Below, in pieces: positions 18,970-27,520 of a DNA stretch of 64,000 nt. A program made the translations under genes and the position numbers. The notes beneath the pieces are model-generated. The model worked only from the letters and a program-made list of their open reading frames with translations, did not search any database and was not told the origin of the DNA. How positions within the stretch are numbered: the stretch's first letter is position 1; every line of letters starts with the position of its first letter. Source of the DNA: JAMXLO01 sp963719805 (lineage in GTDB: Bacteria > Pseudomonadota > Alphaproteobacteria > Acetobacterales > Acetobacteraceae); contig CAVRDF010000007.1 of assembly GCA_963719805.1 (NCBI GenBank), forward strand, positions 62,001-126,000. Direction: 5' to 3'.

Positions 18970-20379
18970 TCAGGCGGCCAGTGGCGACCACGCAGGATCC
19001 GATGCGTCGGTTGGCGTCTCCACAACACGCTCGTTGAAGCCAGTGATGTCGATCGATACGAGGCGTGAAGAGAATCCCGAACCGCGATTGTCACGCGCCG
19101 CGCTCTGCCGCCAGAACATCAGGACGCGGCCATTCGGCGCGAACGTGGGTCCCTCGACCGAGAAGCTTTCCGACAAAATGCGCTCGCCGGAACCGTCGGG
19201 ATGCATCACCCCGATCGAGAAGTTCCCGGCTTCGCCGCCGAAACGGGTGTACGCGATCAGATCGCCACGCGGCGACCACACCGGCGTCGCATAGCGGCCC
19301 GAGCCGAAACTGATGCGCTTCACCCCGCCCCCGCTTGCGTCCATCACGTACAGCTGCTGGTCGCCGCCGCGGTCAGAGTTGAACGCGATCTGGCTGCCAT
19401 CGGGACTGTAGCACGGGCTCACGTCGATCGAACCGGAGTTGGTCAGGCGGCGCGGTGAATGACTGCCAAGATCGACGGTGACGATATCGGACCCGCCCCC
19501 GGTCGCCACTGCCATGATGACGCTGTTGCCATCGGGCGAGAAGCGTGGCGCGAAGGTCATGCCCGGGAAGTCGCCAAGCGCACGTTGCTGGCCGGAGCCC
19601 AGATTGAACAGGTAAACCCGCGGCCGGTTATTGGCGTAGCTCATGAACGCGATTTCGTCGCGCGTCGGATGGAAGCGTGGCGTCAGCACCAGCCAGGAAC
19701 CATCAGTCAGGTAGCGATTATTCTCACTGTCCTGATCCATGATCGCCAGGCGCTTGGTCTGCCGGCCGCGCGGACCGGTGGCGGCGATGTAAACGACACG
19801 GGTGTCGAAATAGCCCTTCTCGCCAAGCAGGCGTTCGTAGATCACGTCGGCCATGATGTGGGCGATGCGCCGCCAGTTCGCCTGGCTGGTAGTATAGGCG
19901 GTGCCCTGAAGCTGTGCACCGGGCAGCACGTCCCACAGGCGGAACTCGACGCGGATCTGCCCACCGCCCTGCGCTTCGGCGCGGCCAGTGACCAATGCCT
20001 GAGCGCCTATCGCCTTCCAGTTCTGGAAGTTGGGCACATCGGCCGGTGCACCGGTCGATGCCTGGATGTATGCGGACGGACTGATCGGGCGAAACAAGCC
20101 TGAACGCGCCAGGTCAGCGCTGATGACGCCGGCGATCTCCTGCCCGAGCTGCGCCGTACCACCGTCGCCACCGGCCAGCGGCGGTATGGCGATCGGGATC
20201 GGATCGGTGCGAGCGCGGTTGACGTCGATGACAGCGGTCTGTCCGCCGGGCGCTGCACGCTGCGGCGCGGCAACCGCCTGAGCGTGCACCGCCAACGGTG
20301 CTGCCAGCGATACGGCGGAGCCGGCTGCGCCAGACAGCAGCAAACGACGGCTGAGCGGCAATGTGGTCGGTAATGACAT
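18970..20379 (-). CDS. tolB: Tol-Pal system translocation protein TolB
   Basis: The 469-residue periplasmic protein has a D2 domain (PIAIPPLAGGDGGTAQLGQE, then VISADLARSGLFRPI). A six-bladed propeller follows, built of repeated SPDG-type blades (RFSPDGNSVIMAVATGG, CYSPDGSQIAFNSDRGG, PRGDLIAYTRFG). The leader contains LSRRLLLSGAAGSAVSLAAPL, whose twin arginine suggests Tat export. TolB connects TolA with Pal. The start at 20379 is chosen because the upstream ATG at 20448 lies inside tolA. It follows tolA by 28 bases. Confidence 0.93.
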   Translation of the reverse strand: MSLPTTLPLSRRLLLSGAAGSAVSLAAPLAVHAQAVAAPQRAAPGGQTAVIDVNRARTDPIPIAIPPLAGGDGGTAQLGQEIAGVISADLARSGLFRPISPSAYIQASTGAPADVPNFQNWKAIGAQALVTGRAEAQGGGQIRVEFRLWDVLPGAQLQGTAYTTSQANWRRIAHIMADVIYERLLGEKGYFDTRVVYIAATGPRGRQTKRLAIMDQDSENNRYLTDGSWLVLTPRFHPTRDEIAFMSYANNRPRVYLFNLGSGQQRALGDFPGMTFAPRFSPDGNSVIMAVATGGGSDIVTVDLGSHSPRRLTNSGSIDVSPCYSPDGSQIAFNSDRGGDQQLYVMDASGGGVKRISFGSGRYATPVWSPRGDLIAYTRFGGEAGNFSIGVMHPDGSGERILSESFSVEGPTFAPNGRVLMFWRQSAARDNRGSGFSSRLVSIDITGFNERVVETPTDASDPAWSPLAA

Positions 20380-20407
20380 GGCAAAGCCCCTTATCAAAAG
20401 TGTCGGG

Positions 20408-21436
20408 TCACGGCCGGAATCGGAAGGTGAATTCGCGCGTCTGCCCAAGCATGTTCGGCGGCAGCGGCAGGTTGGCGCACATCGGGTCGAGCACGGCGCG
20501 GACGGCGCGCTCGGAGAACACCCTCAGACGGGGATCCCCGCCGACACGGCCGGCGTCGTCCTGCGCCACAACGGCCCGGCGCACGACGCCGCCGGCGTCG
20601 GTGGTGACGGTCAGCAGCACCTGCATCTTGTCGAGGTCCAGCATGCCGGGATCCGTACTCCAGCAACGCCGTACCGCGTCACCGATGGCTCCGCGCTGCG
20701 CCAGGGTCAGCGATGAGGTGTCATCGCTCTGCGGATTGCCACCGCTGTTCGGCGTGCCGCCAGCCTGCGGGTTGTAGCGCGCCTTGGGCGGCTGGGCCTG
20801 GTGCTGCAGGCTGCGCAGCTTTTCCAGGGTGTTCTCCAGTGCGCTGCTCTGCGGCGCCGGGTTCTTGGTCGGATTCGGCTGCGACGTGGCGCTCTGCTGG
20901 GTCGGCGACGGTGCGGGTGGCGGTGGAACCGGTAGCGGCGGTGTCGGCAGCGGCGGCTGTGCCTGGGGTGGCGTCGGCGGTGCCGATGGCGGCGGCGGCG
21001 CCGTCTCGGCAGCCGGAGCCGGATTTGGCGGCGGCACAGGCGTGGGCGGCGTCGGCAATGGCGGAGCTGCCGCCTGCGGTGCCGGTGGCGGAGGTGTCGG
21101 CGGCGGAGGCGGTGGCGGCGGCGCCTCTATTGGCTGCGGTTTCGGCGGTTGGGTGGTTTGTGGCGCCGGCGTGGGCGCAGGCGAGGGTGACGGAGCGGGA
21201 ACCGGCGCGGGTGCGGGCGCCTGCACCGACGTGGCAGCGGTGCCGTCGAATACCATCGACACCGCGGTTTCCGGCGGCTCTTCCGGCGGCCTGGTCAACG
21301 GAATGCCGATGAGCAGCAGCGCCAGAACGAGCAGATGGATCGCGACCGAGACGATGGCGCCGCGCCGCAGCGCCGGAGGCATCCCGGCCGGCCGGTTGCC
21401 TGGCCGGCTATCTCCTTGCAGTACGCGCTGGAGCAC
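20408..21436 (-). CDS. tolA: TolA-like energy transducer, proline-rich
   Basis: The 342-residue protein has one N-terminal membrane anchor (IVSVAIHLLVLALLLIGIPL, with the Ser-His pair typical of TolA/TonB). A roughly 150-residue Pro/Ala/Thr-rich linker follows instead of the helical KA-rich domain of enterobacteria. The C-terminal TolA/TonB fold includes RCWSTDPGMLDLDKMQVLL and FSERAVRAVLDPMCANLPLP. It spans the periplasm and transmits proton-motive force from TolQR to TolB and Pal. Identity rests on position between tolR and tolB and on the domain layout. The linker makes sequence comparison weak. Confidence 0.88.
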   Translation of the reverse strand: MLQRVLQGDSRPGNRPAGMPPALRRGAIVSVAIHLLVLALLLIGIPLTRPPEEPPETAVSMVFDGTAATSVQAPAPAPVPAPSPSPAPTPAPQTTQPPKPQPIEAPPPPPPPPTPPPPAPQAAAPPLPTPPTPVPPPNPAPAAETAPPPPSAPPTPPQAQPPLPTPPLPVPPPPAPSPTQQSATSQPNPTKNPAPQSSALENTLEKLRSLQHQAQPPKARYNPQAGGTPNSGGNPQSDDTSSLTLAQRGAIGDAVRRCWSTDPGMLDLDKMQVLLTVTTDAGGVVRRAVVAQDDAGRVGGDPRLRVFSERAVRAVLDPMCANLPLPPNMLGQTREFTFRFRP

Positions 21437-21445
21437 GCGCCGCCC

Positions 21446-21949
21446 TCACCCGGCCTTCGGTTTGGCCGCGCTGGGGGCCGGCGCCGCGGGGGGTGCCGGG
21501 ACAGACGGCGCCCTCGCCGGCTGACCCGTGGGCTGCTCGGCCAGCAACGCCACCTTGGTGAAGCCGCCTTGGGTGATGGTGCCCATCACCTCCATGATCC
21601 GGCCGTAGGCGATGTCCTTATCGCCGCGCACGAAGATGCGCCGGTCCTGATTGTTCTGCGCGATCGCCTGCAGCTTCGCCACCAGTTCGGGAAGCTGCAC
21701 TTCCTGATCCTGCAGGAAGATCTTGCCCTGAGCGTCGATCGATACGGTCAGCGGTTGGCTGTCGGTATTCAGCGGCTTGGCGTCGGTCTTCGGCAGATCG
21801 ACCGAGACGCCCGATGTCATCAGCGGCGCGGTGACCATGAAGATGATCAGCAGCACGAGCATCACGTCGACCAGCGGCGTGACGTTGATTTCCGACAGTG
21901 GACGATAGCGGCCGCGCGAGCCGTTCCTCCCGTTCAGCGCAACTGCCAT
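21446..21949 (-). CDS. tolR: TolR, biopolymer transport protein
   Basis: The 167-residue protein has one transmembrane helix with the essential proton-carrying Asp at residue 28 (INVTPLVDVMLVLLIIFMV). A periplasmic domain (SVDLPKTDAKPLNT, VRGDKDIAYGRIMEVMGTI) follows. It ends with an Ala/Pro-rich extension of about 30 residues beyond the usual TolR end. TolR forms the ion channel with TolQ that energises TolA. It starts three bases after the tolQ stop and ends nine bases before tolA. Confidence 0.95.
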   Translation of the reverse strand: MAVALNGRNGSRGRYRPLSEINVTPLVDVMLVLLIIFMVTAPLMTSGVSVDLPKTDAKPLNTDSQPLTVSIDAQGKIFLQDQEVQLPELVAKLQAIAQNNQDRRIFVRGDKDIAYGRIMEVMGTITQGGFTKVALLAEQPTGQPARAPSVPAPPAAPAPSAAKPKAG

Positions 21950-21952
21950 GGC

Positions 21953-22669
21953 TCAGGCGCGCTCCTCGCTTTGGCGGGACAGGATAGCGCTGAACTCCGC
22001 CCCGAAGCCTTCCAGCCGAGAGGCGAAGCGCGCCAGGTCGTTGCTGATCTTGTTGTAGGCAAGCACGGCCGGGATCGCGGCGACCAGACCGATGGCGGTC
22101 GCGAACAGCGCCTCGGCGATGCCGGGGGCGACTACCGCGAGATTGGTGTTGTGCATGGCCGCGATGGCGGAGAACGAGTGCATGATGCCCCATACCGTGC
22201 CGAACAGGCCGATGAAGGGAGCGGTCGCGCCGACCGAGGCGAGGAAGATCATCCAGCGCTCCAGCCGGTCCATCTCGCGCTGCACGGTCACGGTGATGGC
22301 GCGGTCGATCCGCTCGCGCACCGAGCTGCGGCTGATGTCGGCGCCGGCTACGCGAACCGAGCGGCGCCATTCGCCCATCGCCGCGCCGAACACCGCGGCC
22401 ATCGGATGCGCCGGCGTGGTGGCCTCGCGTTCGAACAGGTCCTCGAGGCTGCCACCCGACCAAAAGCGGTCCTCGAACCCATCGGCCTCGCGGTTGGCCT
22501 TGCGCAGGCTGGACCATTTTTCGAACACCACGGCCCATACCCAGACGCTGGCGGCCAGCAGGCCGAGCATCACCAGCTTCACGACGATATCGGCCTCGAC
22601 GAACAGTCCCCACAGCGAGAGATCCGCGCCCGGCACCGCGAGGTTTGCCGCATCCACAGCCCGATCCAC
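21953..22669 (-). CDS. tolQ: TolQ, inner-membrane ion channel subunit
   Basis: The 238-residue protein has three transmembrane segments: VVKLVMLGLLAASVWVWAVV near residue 30, FLASVGATAPFIGLFGTVWGI and LFATAIGLVAAIPAVLAYNK, the last two being the MotA/TolQ/ExbB signature. I chose GTG 22669 (VDRAVDAANLAVPG) because it follows an AGGGAG ribosome site and lies four bases after the ybgC stop. The longer ATG start at 22762 would sit inside ybgC. TolQ with TolR converts proton flow to motion of TolA during envelope constriction. Confidence 0.93.
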   Translation of the reverse strand: MDRAVDAANLAVPGADLSLWGLFVEADIVVKLVMLGLLAASVWVWAVVFEKWSSLRKANREADGFEDRFWSGGSLEDLFEREATTPAHPMAAVFGAAMGEWRRSVRVAGADISRSSVRERIDRAITVTVQREMDRLERWMIFLASVGATAPFIGLFGTVWGIMHSFSAIAAMHNTNLAVVAPGIAEALFATAIGLVAAIPAVLAYNKISNDLARFASRLEGFGAEFSAILSRQSEERA

Positions 22670-22673
22670 CCAG

Positions 22674-23135
22674 CTACTCCCTGTTTTGCGCGGCGCTGGC
22701 CGCAGAACACATACCCGTGAGAACGCTCCGCCAGCGTTGTGGCAGACGCCCCGGCTTGCCATCCGGCCTCACACAAGCAAGCCGCACCGCCAGCACGGCA
22801 CACGAGCCAAATGGCCCTTGCACGTCCTGGCGCAGCAGCGCGGATGCGCCTCCCACCGCACGCGGCTCGGTGACAATCGTCAGCGAATTGTCGAGATGGG
22901 CGGGACGGAGATAGTCCACTTCGATGCGCCGCACCATGAACATCACGGAAAACTGCCGCAGCAGGTCCGCATGCGCGATGCCGGCATCACGCAGCGCCTC
23001 GGTGCGGGCGCGTTCGGCGAACCGCAGATAGCTGGCGTGATAGGCGACGCCGCCCGCATCGGTGTCCTCGTAGTAGACACGCACCGCATAGCGGTGGCGG
23101 CCATCCGCCGGGATGGAGGCCAGATTTCCATTCAT
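22674..23135 (-). CDS. ybgC: Tol-Pal-associated acyl-CoA thioesterase YbgC
   Basis: The 153-residue hotdog-fold protein has the 4-hydroxybenzoyl-CoA thioesterase signature VYYEDTDAGGVAYHASYLRFAERAR, with the catalytic Asp in EDTD. YLRPAHLDNSLTIVTEPRAV follows. YbgC hydrolyses short-chain acyl-CoA or acyl-ACP in the cytoplasm and is the usual first gene of tol clusters. Its start overlaps the ruvB stop (23132-23135), joining DNA repair and Tol genes in one minus-strand unit. Confidence 0.93.
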   Translation of the reverse strand: MNGNLASIPADGRHRYAVRVYYEDTDAGGVAYHASYLRFAERARTEALRDAGIAHADLLRQFSVMFMVRRIEVDYLRPAHLDNSLTIVTEPRAVGGASALLRQDVQGPFGSCAVLAVRLACVRPDGKPGRLPQRWRSVLTGMCSAASAAQNRE

Positions 23136-24166
23136 TCAGACAACAGGTCGTATTGGTCAGGCTGGCTGGCCGGCGGAACCAAGCCAAGATGCCGCCATCC
23201 AATCTGGCCCAACATCCGGCCGCGGCTGGTGCGCAGCACAAGGCCCTCCTGGATCAGGAAGGGCTCGATAACATCTTCGAGCGTATCGCGCGCCTCGGCG
23301 AGCGCCGCTGCCAGCGTCTCCACCCCCACCGGGCCGCCGGCGTGGTGTTCGGCGATTCGCCGCAGGTAGCGGCGGTCCATGGCGTCGAGACCCAGCGCGT
23401 CCACCTCGAGACGGTTCAACGCATCGTCCGCTGCCCGGCGGTCGATTTTGGTCTTGCCGGCGACGGCTCCAAAGTCGCGCACCCGGCGCAGCAGGCGGCC
23501 GGCAATTCGCGGCGTACCGCGGGAGCGGCGGGCAATTTCGGCCGCACCGTCCTGCGTCAGATTCATCCCAAGCTTTGTGGCAGCGCGACGGACAATGAGT
23601 TCCAGTTCGGCAGGTGTGTAGAATACGAGGCGCAGCGGAATGCCGAACCGGTCGCGCAGCGGCGTCGCCAGCAGCCCGGCTCGCGTGGTGGCGCCGATCA
23701 AGGTGAACTGGCTCAGGTCGATGCGCACGGAGCGCGCCGCCGGCCCCTCGCCGATGATCAGATCGAGCTGGAAGTCTTCCATCGCTGGGTAAAGCACTTC
23801 CTCGATGGCAGGCTGCAGACGATGGATTTCGTCAATGAACAGGACATCCCTGGGTTGGAGGTTTGTCAGGATTGCGGCGAGATCGCCGGCGCGTTGAATC
23901 ACCGGCCCGGATGTGGCGCGGAAGCCGACACCGAGCTCGCGCGCGACGATCTGCGCCAGCGTGGTCTTACCCAGACCGGGTGGGCCGTGCAGCAGCACAT
24001 GATCGAGTGCATCGCCGCGGGCTCGCGTGGCGGCGATGAACACAGCGAGATTCTCACGGCTTGCCTGTTGGCCAACAAATTCGTCCAGCGTCCGCGGACG
24101 CAGCGATACTTCGGCGACGTCTTCCTCGCGGCGTTCCGGCGAGACAGTGCGGCTGTCGTCGCTCAC
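23132..24166 (-). CDS. ruvB: Holliday junction branch migration ATPase RuvB
   Basis: The 344-residue AAA+ protein reads SLRPRTLDEFVGQQASRENL near the start, Walker A GPPGLGKTTLAQIVA, Walker B LFIDEIHRLQP, sensor GATTRAGLLATPLRDRFG and the winged-helix end DRRYLRRIAEHHAGGPVG. It drives branch migration with RuvA. I prefer the GTG at 24166 (VSDDSRTVSPERREED), which fits the family N-terminus. An ATG at 24238 would add 24 residues encoded by an intergenic repeat tract. No strong ribosome site precedes either start, so the exact start is uncertain. Confidence 0.94.
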   Translation of the reverse strand: MSDDSRTVSPERREEDVAEVSLRPRTLDEFVGQQASRENLAVFIAATRARGDALDHVLLHGPPGLGKTTLAQIVARELGVGFRATSGPVIQRAGDLAAILTNLQPRDVLFIDEIHRLQPAIEEVLYPAMEDFQLDLIIGEGPAARSVRIDLSQFTLIGATTRAGLLATPLRDRFGIPLRLVFYTPAELELIVRRAATKLGMNLTQDGAAEIARRSRGTPRIAGRLLRRVRDFGAVAGKTKIDRRAADDALNRLEVDALGLDAMDRRYLRRIAEHHAGGPVGVETLAAALAEARDTLEDVIEPFLIQEGLVLRTSRGRMLGQIGWRHLGLVPPASQPDQYDLLSE

Positions 24167-24192
24167 GGCAAAGCCATAAGAACTTGCAACCG

Positions 24193-24260
24193 GTGATGCA
24201 TACTGATGCACACGGATACACGTGTCCACAACGGACACCTGCGTGCATATGCGTGCATCT
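24193..24260. repeat. Short direct and inverted repeats in the ruvA-ruvB gap
   Basis: This tract contains repeated units such as TGATGCA (twice), CACACGGATACA, the near-palindrome GGATACACGTGTCC, GGACAC and two copies of GCGTGCAT. It is much simpler in composition than its surroundings. GATGCACACGGAT-type units occur between genes in many bacterial genomes. I cannot assign it to a named repeat family. Confidence 0.5.
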
Positions 24261-24266
24261 GCTGCT

Positions 24267-24869
24267 TCATTTCTGCGCCAGTTCCTTCAGCGCGTCGCGG
24301 ATCACCGCATCGATACTTGCGCCTTCACCGAGTCGCTCGATCGTCTGTGCGATAATGGGCTGCGCCTCGGCGCGGCGATAGCCGAGATTGAGCAGTGCCG
24401 ATAGCGCATCCTCGGCGGCGCCGCGCGGCAGCTTCTGCGGTGTCGCGATACCGGGAGGCGCAGGCATGGCGCCGACCTTGTCGCGCAATTCAGTGAGCAG
24501 GCGCACCGCGAGACGCGCGCCGACGCCGGGCGCGCGTGTCAGGCTGGCGCGGTCGCCGGAGGCAATGGCCGAGACCAGGTCACGCGGCGACAATGCCGAT
24601 AGTATCGACAACGCCACGCGGCCGCCGACGCCTTGTACGGTGGTCAGCAATCGGAACCAGTCACGCTCGGCGGAATCGATGAAACCGTAGAGCACGATCG
24701 CGTCCTCGCGCACCTGGGTTTCCACCAGCAGACGAGCGATCTCGGGCGGCGCCGGTAACACGGCGAGCGTGCGTGTGGAGGCGTGCACCAGGTAGCCGAC
24801 GCCATTCACGTCGATGACGCAGCGGCCGTCTTCCAGTGCGTCCACGCGACCGGTGAGCTGGGCGATCAC
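24267..24869 (-). CDS. ruvA: Holliday junction DNA helicase subunit RuvA
   Basis: The 200-residue protein starts MIAQLTGRVDALEDGRCVIDVNGVGY with the OB-fold domain. The two helix-hairpin-helix elements follow (LLTTVQGVGGRVALSIL and LTRAPGVGARLAVRLLTEL), then the RuvB-binding C-terminal domain (DALSALLNLGYRRAEA). It binds Holliday junctions as a tetramer and loads RuvB. ruvC is separated from it by a dioxygenase gene and an opposite-strand DUF952 gene, an interruption of the usual ruvCAB order. Confidence 0.94.
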   Translation of the reverse strand: MIAQLTGRVDALEDGRCVIDVNGVGYLVHASTRTLAVLPAPPEIARLLVETQVREDAIVLYGFIDSAERDWFRLLTTVQGVGGRVALSILSALSPRDLVSAIASGDRASLTRAPGVGARLAVRLLTELRDKVGAMPAPPGIATPQKLPRGAAEDALSALLNLGYRRAEAQPIIAQTIERLGEGASIDAVIRDALKELAQK

Positions 24870-24957
24870 AAGCTATTCCTGCAATTGGAAACCCAGGTTA
24901 GTGCCTGTGCGGCGAGTCGGTCATCGTGACAACGACGCCAGCCGGATGCTCGGCCGC

Positions 24958-25803
24958 TCAGTGAACCGCATCACCGCAAATTTGCGTCCGCCGCATGATC
25001 CGTCGAAACGGCCCGGCATCGTGCACGGCCAAATGCTTGGTGCAGCGGTTGTCCCAGAACGCGATGGACCCGTTCGCCCATCGAAAGCGGCAGGTGAACT
25101 CCGGCCGGTGCCCGTGTTCCAGCAGATACTCGAGCAGTGGCTTGCTCTCCGCCTCTGTCCAGCCCTCGAACCCCACGGTGTAGGAGCGGTTGACGAACAG
25201 CAGCTTGCGCCCGGTCTCCGGGTGCGTGCGCACCACCGGATGCACGCTGATCGTCTCCCGCCAGTTCGCGTCCTCACGCACCTTGGTCGAGCGCTGCGCG
25301 TTCATGCCAGCCTGCGGACCGGCGACCATGCGGTCGGAGTGTACAGCCCGCAAACCATCGACAGTGCGCTTCAATCCGTCCGACAGGCTGTCGTACGCCA
25401 GGTACTGGTTGGCGAACAAAGTATCCCCGCCATACGGCGGCACTTCGATCGCGTAGAGGATTGCGCCCATCGGCGGTTCCGTCACCATCGTGGTGTCAGT
25501 ATGCCAATCCTCGCCGACGATTTTCTTGTCGCCCGGTTCACGCCTGATATCGACGATTTCCGGATCCACGCTTACTCCGTTGTAGTTCGGATGGATGAAG
25601 ATCTCACCGAAGCGCCGGGCGAAAGCCTTGTGCTGATCGCGATCGATCGCCTGATCACGGAAGAAGATCACACCGTAGTCGAGGAGTGCCTGACGGATTT
25701 CGCCGATCACGCCGTCGTCGAGATCCTGTGCGACATCGACGCCGCCAATCTCGGCACCCAATGCGCCGGCGATCGGCGAGATTTCGATACTGCTGTTCCG
25801 CAT
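24958..25803 (-). CDS. TauD/TfdA family Fe(II)/2-oxoglutarate dioxygenase
   Basis: The 281-residue protein carries the HxD iron site in GEDWHTDTTMVTEPPMG and the distal His in RCTKHLAVHDAGPFRRIMRR, plus the N-terminal ISPIAGALGAEIGGVDVAQDL typical of TauD. Such enzymes hydroxylate taurine, alkylsulfates or aromatic oxyacids, using 2-oxoglutarate and oxygen. No sulfonate transporter is adjacent, so the substrate is open. ATG 25803 is chosen from the family N-terminus. A longer frame to 26040 reads through the opposite gene. It lies between ruvC and ruvA on the same strand. Confidence 0.88.
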   Translation of the reverse strand: MRNSSIEISPIAGALGAEIGGVDVAQDLDDGVIGEIRQALLDYGVIFFRDQAIDRDQHKAFARRFGEIFIHPNYNGVSVDPEIVDIRREPGDKKIVGEDWHTDTTMVTEPPMGAILYAIEVPPYGGDTLFANQYLAYDSLSDGLKRTVDGLRAVHSDRMVAGPQAGMNAQRSTKVREDANWRETISVHPVVRTHPETGRKLLFVNRSYTVGFEGWTEAESKPLLEYLLEHGHRPEFTCRFRWANGSIAFWDNRCTKHLAVHDAGPFRRIMRRTQICGDAVH

Positions 25804-25887
25804 CAACGGCTCCTCCGTCGTCAAACGTTGAGCGTTGCCGAGTCGTGGGTCAAGTTGATTGGCGGTGACGGAAATGGGCGGGGAGCC

Positions 25888-26229
25888 ATGTTGGATCGCA
25901 TCGTCTACAAGATCCTGTCGGCTGCGGAGTTCCAGACGATGGAGCGTGACGGCGTGTTCCGCGGATCGCCCGCGGATATCGCCGACGGCTTCATCCACCT
26001 CTCGCGTGGTTCCCAGGTCGCCGAAACGCTGGACAAACACTTCAACGGTGTCGCCGGCCTCATGCTGGCCGCGGTGGATCTGTCGGGGCTCGGTGACACG
26101 GTTCGCTGGGAGCCTTCACGTGGCGGCCAGCTGTTCCCGCACATCTACGGCCCCTTGCCCGTCGAAGCCGTGGTCTCCTTCGCTGCGGTGGAGCGCAACG
26201 CGGACGGCACGGTCAGATTACCCGGATAG
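25888..26229 (+). CDS. DUF952 family protein
   Basis: The 113-residue protein matches DUF952: IVYKILSAAEFQTMERDGVF, FRGSPADIADGFIHLSRGSQVAETL, and WEPSRGGQLFPHIYGPLPVEAVV. The fold is related to ADP-ribosyl-type scaffolds and the function is unknown. A GGGGAG site precedes ATG 25888. It is the only plus-strand gene inside the ruv region and converges on ruvC with a 14-base gap. Confidence 0.85.
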   Translation: MLDRIVYKILSAAEFQTMERDGVFRGSPADIADGFIHLSRGSQVAETLDKHFNGVAGLMLAAVDLSGLGDTVRWEPSRGGQLFPHIYGPLPVEAVVSFAAVERNADGTVRLPG

Positions 26230-26243
26230 AAGCGGGCGCGACT

Positions 26244-26750
26244 CTAACCAGCTCGCGCCACGACGCCCCAGGCGATCCGGCTTGCCCGGTGGTGCGCGTG
26301 GCAGATTGCCACGGCGAGCGCGTCGGCCGCATCCGCGCGGCGGATCATGGCACCCGGCAGCAGCCGGCGCACCATCATCTGCACCTGCTCCTTCTCCGCG
26401 CCGCCGGTACCGACAACGGCAAGCTTCACCGACTTGGCGGCATATTCGATCACCGGCACACCGGCCAGCGCGGGCGCCAGCAGCGCGATGCCACGCGCAT
26501 AGCCAAGCTTCAGCGTCGCCGCGCCATTGCGGTTCACATAGGTTTCCTCGACCGCGGCTTCGTCCGGCCGATGCCGCGCCATCAGATCGGCCAGCGCGTC
26601 ATGCAGCACTTTCAGCCGCTCCGGCACGCTCGTGGCACTATCGGTGGCGACCACGCCGTCGGCGACGTGACGCAGACGATTGCCATCCACGTCGATAACG
26701 CCCCAACCTGTGAAGCGCAGCCCCGGATCGATACCGAGCAGGCGGGGCAT
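26244..26750 (-). CDS. ruvC: Crossover junction endodeoxyribonuclease RuvC
   Basis: The 168-residue nuclease has the first catalytic Asp in RLLGIDPGLRFTGWGVI, the Glu in AAVEETYVNRNGAATLKLG and the terminal acidic pair in RADAADALAVAICHAH. It resolves Holliday junctions made by RecA and moved by RuvAB. ATG 26750 follows a GC-rich leader. An ATG three codons earlier (26759) is possible. A further extension to 26873 is not conserved. It is divergent from the GST gene across about 120 bases. Confidence 0.93.
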   Translation of the reverse strand: MPRLLGIDPGLRFTGWGVIDVDGNRLRHVADGVVATDSATSVPERLKVLHDALADLMARHRPDEAAVEETYVNRNGAATLKLGYARGIALLAPALAGVPVIEYAAKSVKLAVVGTGGAEKEQVQMMVRRLLPGAMIRRADAADALAVAICHAHHRASRIAWGVVARAG

Positions 26751-26871
26751 GGCGAATCGCATCCCTGTCCACGAGATGCGCCTGTATAGGGCAGCGCGAA
26801 CGTGCCATCTACGGGCTGGGAACCGGGGATGGCTATCGCGGTTCTCAACAGCAGACTGCAGGAGAGACAGC

Positions 26872-27495
26872 ATGAGCGACGAACTGGTCTTTTATACCAA
26901 CCCCATGTCGCGCGGACGTGTGGTCCGCTGGATGCTGGAGGAGGTCGGCCAGCCGTATCGCACGGAAGTCCTCGACTACGCGTCCACGATGAAGGCGCAG
27001 CCGTATCTGGCGATCAATCCGATGGGCAAAGTGCCGGCCCTGAAGCACGGTGAAGCTGTCGTCACCGAGACAGCGGCGATCTGTGCCTATTTGGCGGACG
27101 CGTTTCCCGCGGCGAAACTGGCGCCCCCGTCCGGGGACGAGCGGCGCGCACCCTACTATCGTTGGTTGTTCTTCGGCGCAGGACCGCTGGAGGCCGCATG
27201 GACCAACCAGGCGATGGGCTTCGTCGTCCCGCCCGACAAGGAACGCATGGCGGGCTACGGCAACTTCCCCGCAGTGCTGAATGCGTTGGAGGGCGTGCTG
27301 TCAAAATCGGAGGACCTTGCGGGAGACAGCTTCACCGCAGCGGACCTTTATGTCGGATCGCAACTTGGCTTCGGCATGCAATTTGGCATGATCGAGAAGC
27401 GACCCGCGTTCGAACGATATGTTGGCAAGATTTCCGCCCGGCCAGCAGCAGTTCGGGCGAAGCAGATTGATGATGACGCAACCCCTAAACAGTAA
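26872..27495 (+). CDS. Glutathione S-transferase family protein
   Basis: The 207-residue protein has a thioredoxin-like N-terminal domain (LVFYTNPMSRGRVVRWMLEE) with GSH-binding NPMGKVPALKHG and VVTETAAICAYLADAFP. An all-helical C-terminal domain with FTAADLYVGSQLGF follows. It probably conjugates or reduces electrophiles with glutathione in the cytoplasm. AGGAGAG precedes ATG 26872. It converges with yebC across a repeat element. Confidence 0.9.
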   Translation: MSDELVFYTNPMSRGRVVRWMLEEVGQPYRTEVLDYASTMKAQPYLAINPMGKVPALKHGEAVVTETAAICAYLADAFPAAKLAPPSGDERRAPYYRWLFFGAGPLEAAWTNQAMGFVVPPDKERMAGYGNFPAVLNALEGVLSKSEDLAGDSFTAADLYVGSQLGFGMQFGMIEKRPAFERYVGKISARPAAVRAKQIDDDATPKQ

Positions 27496-27520
27496 GTGTC
27501 GCCGGACGTATCTGTGAACG

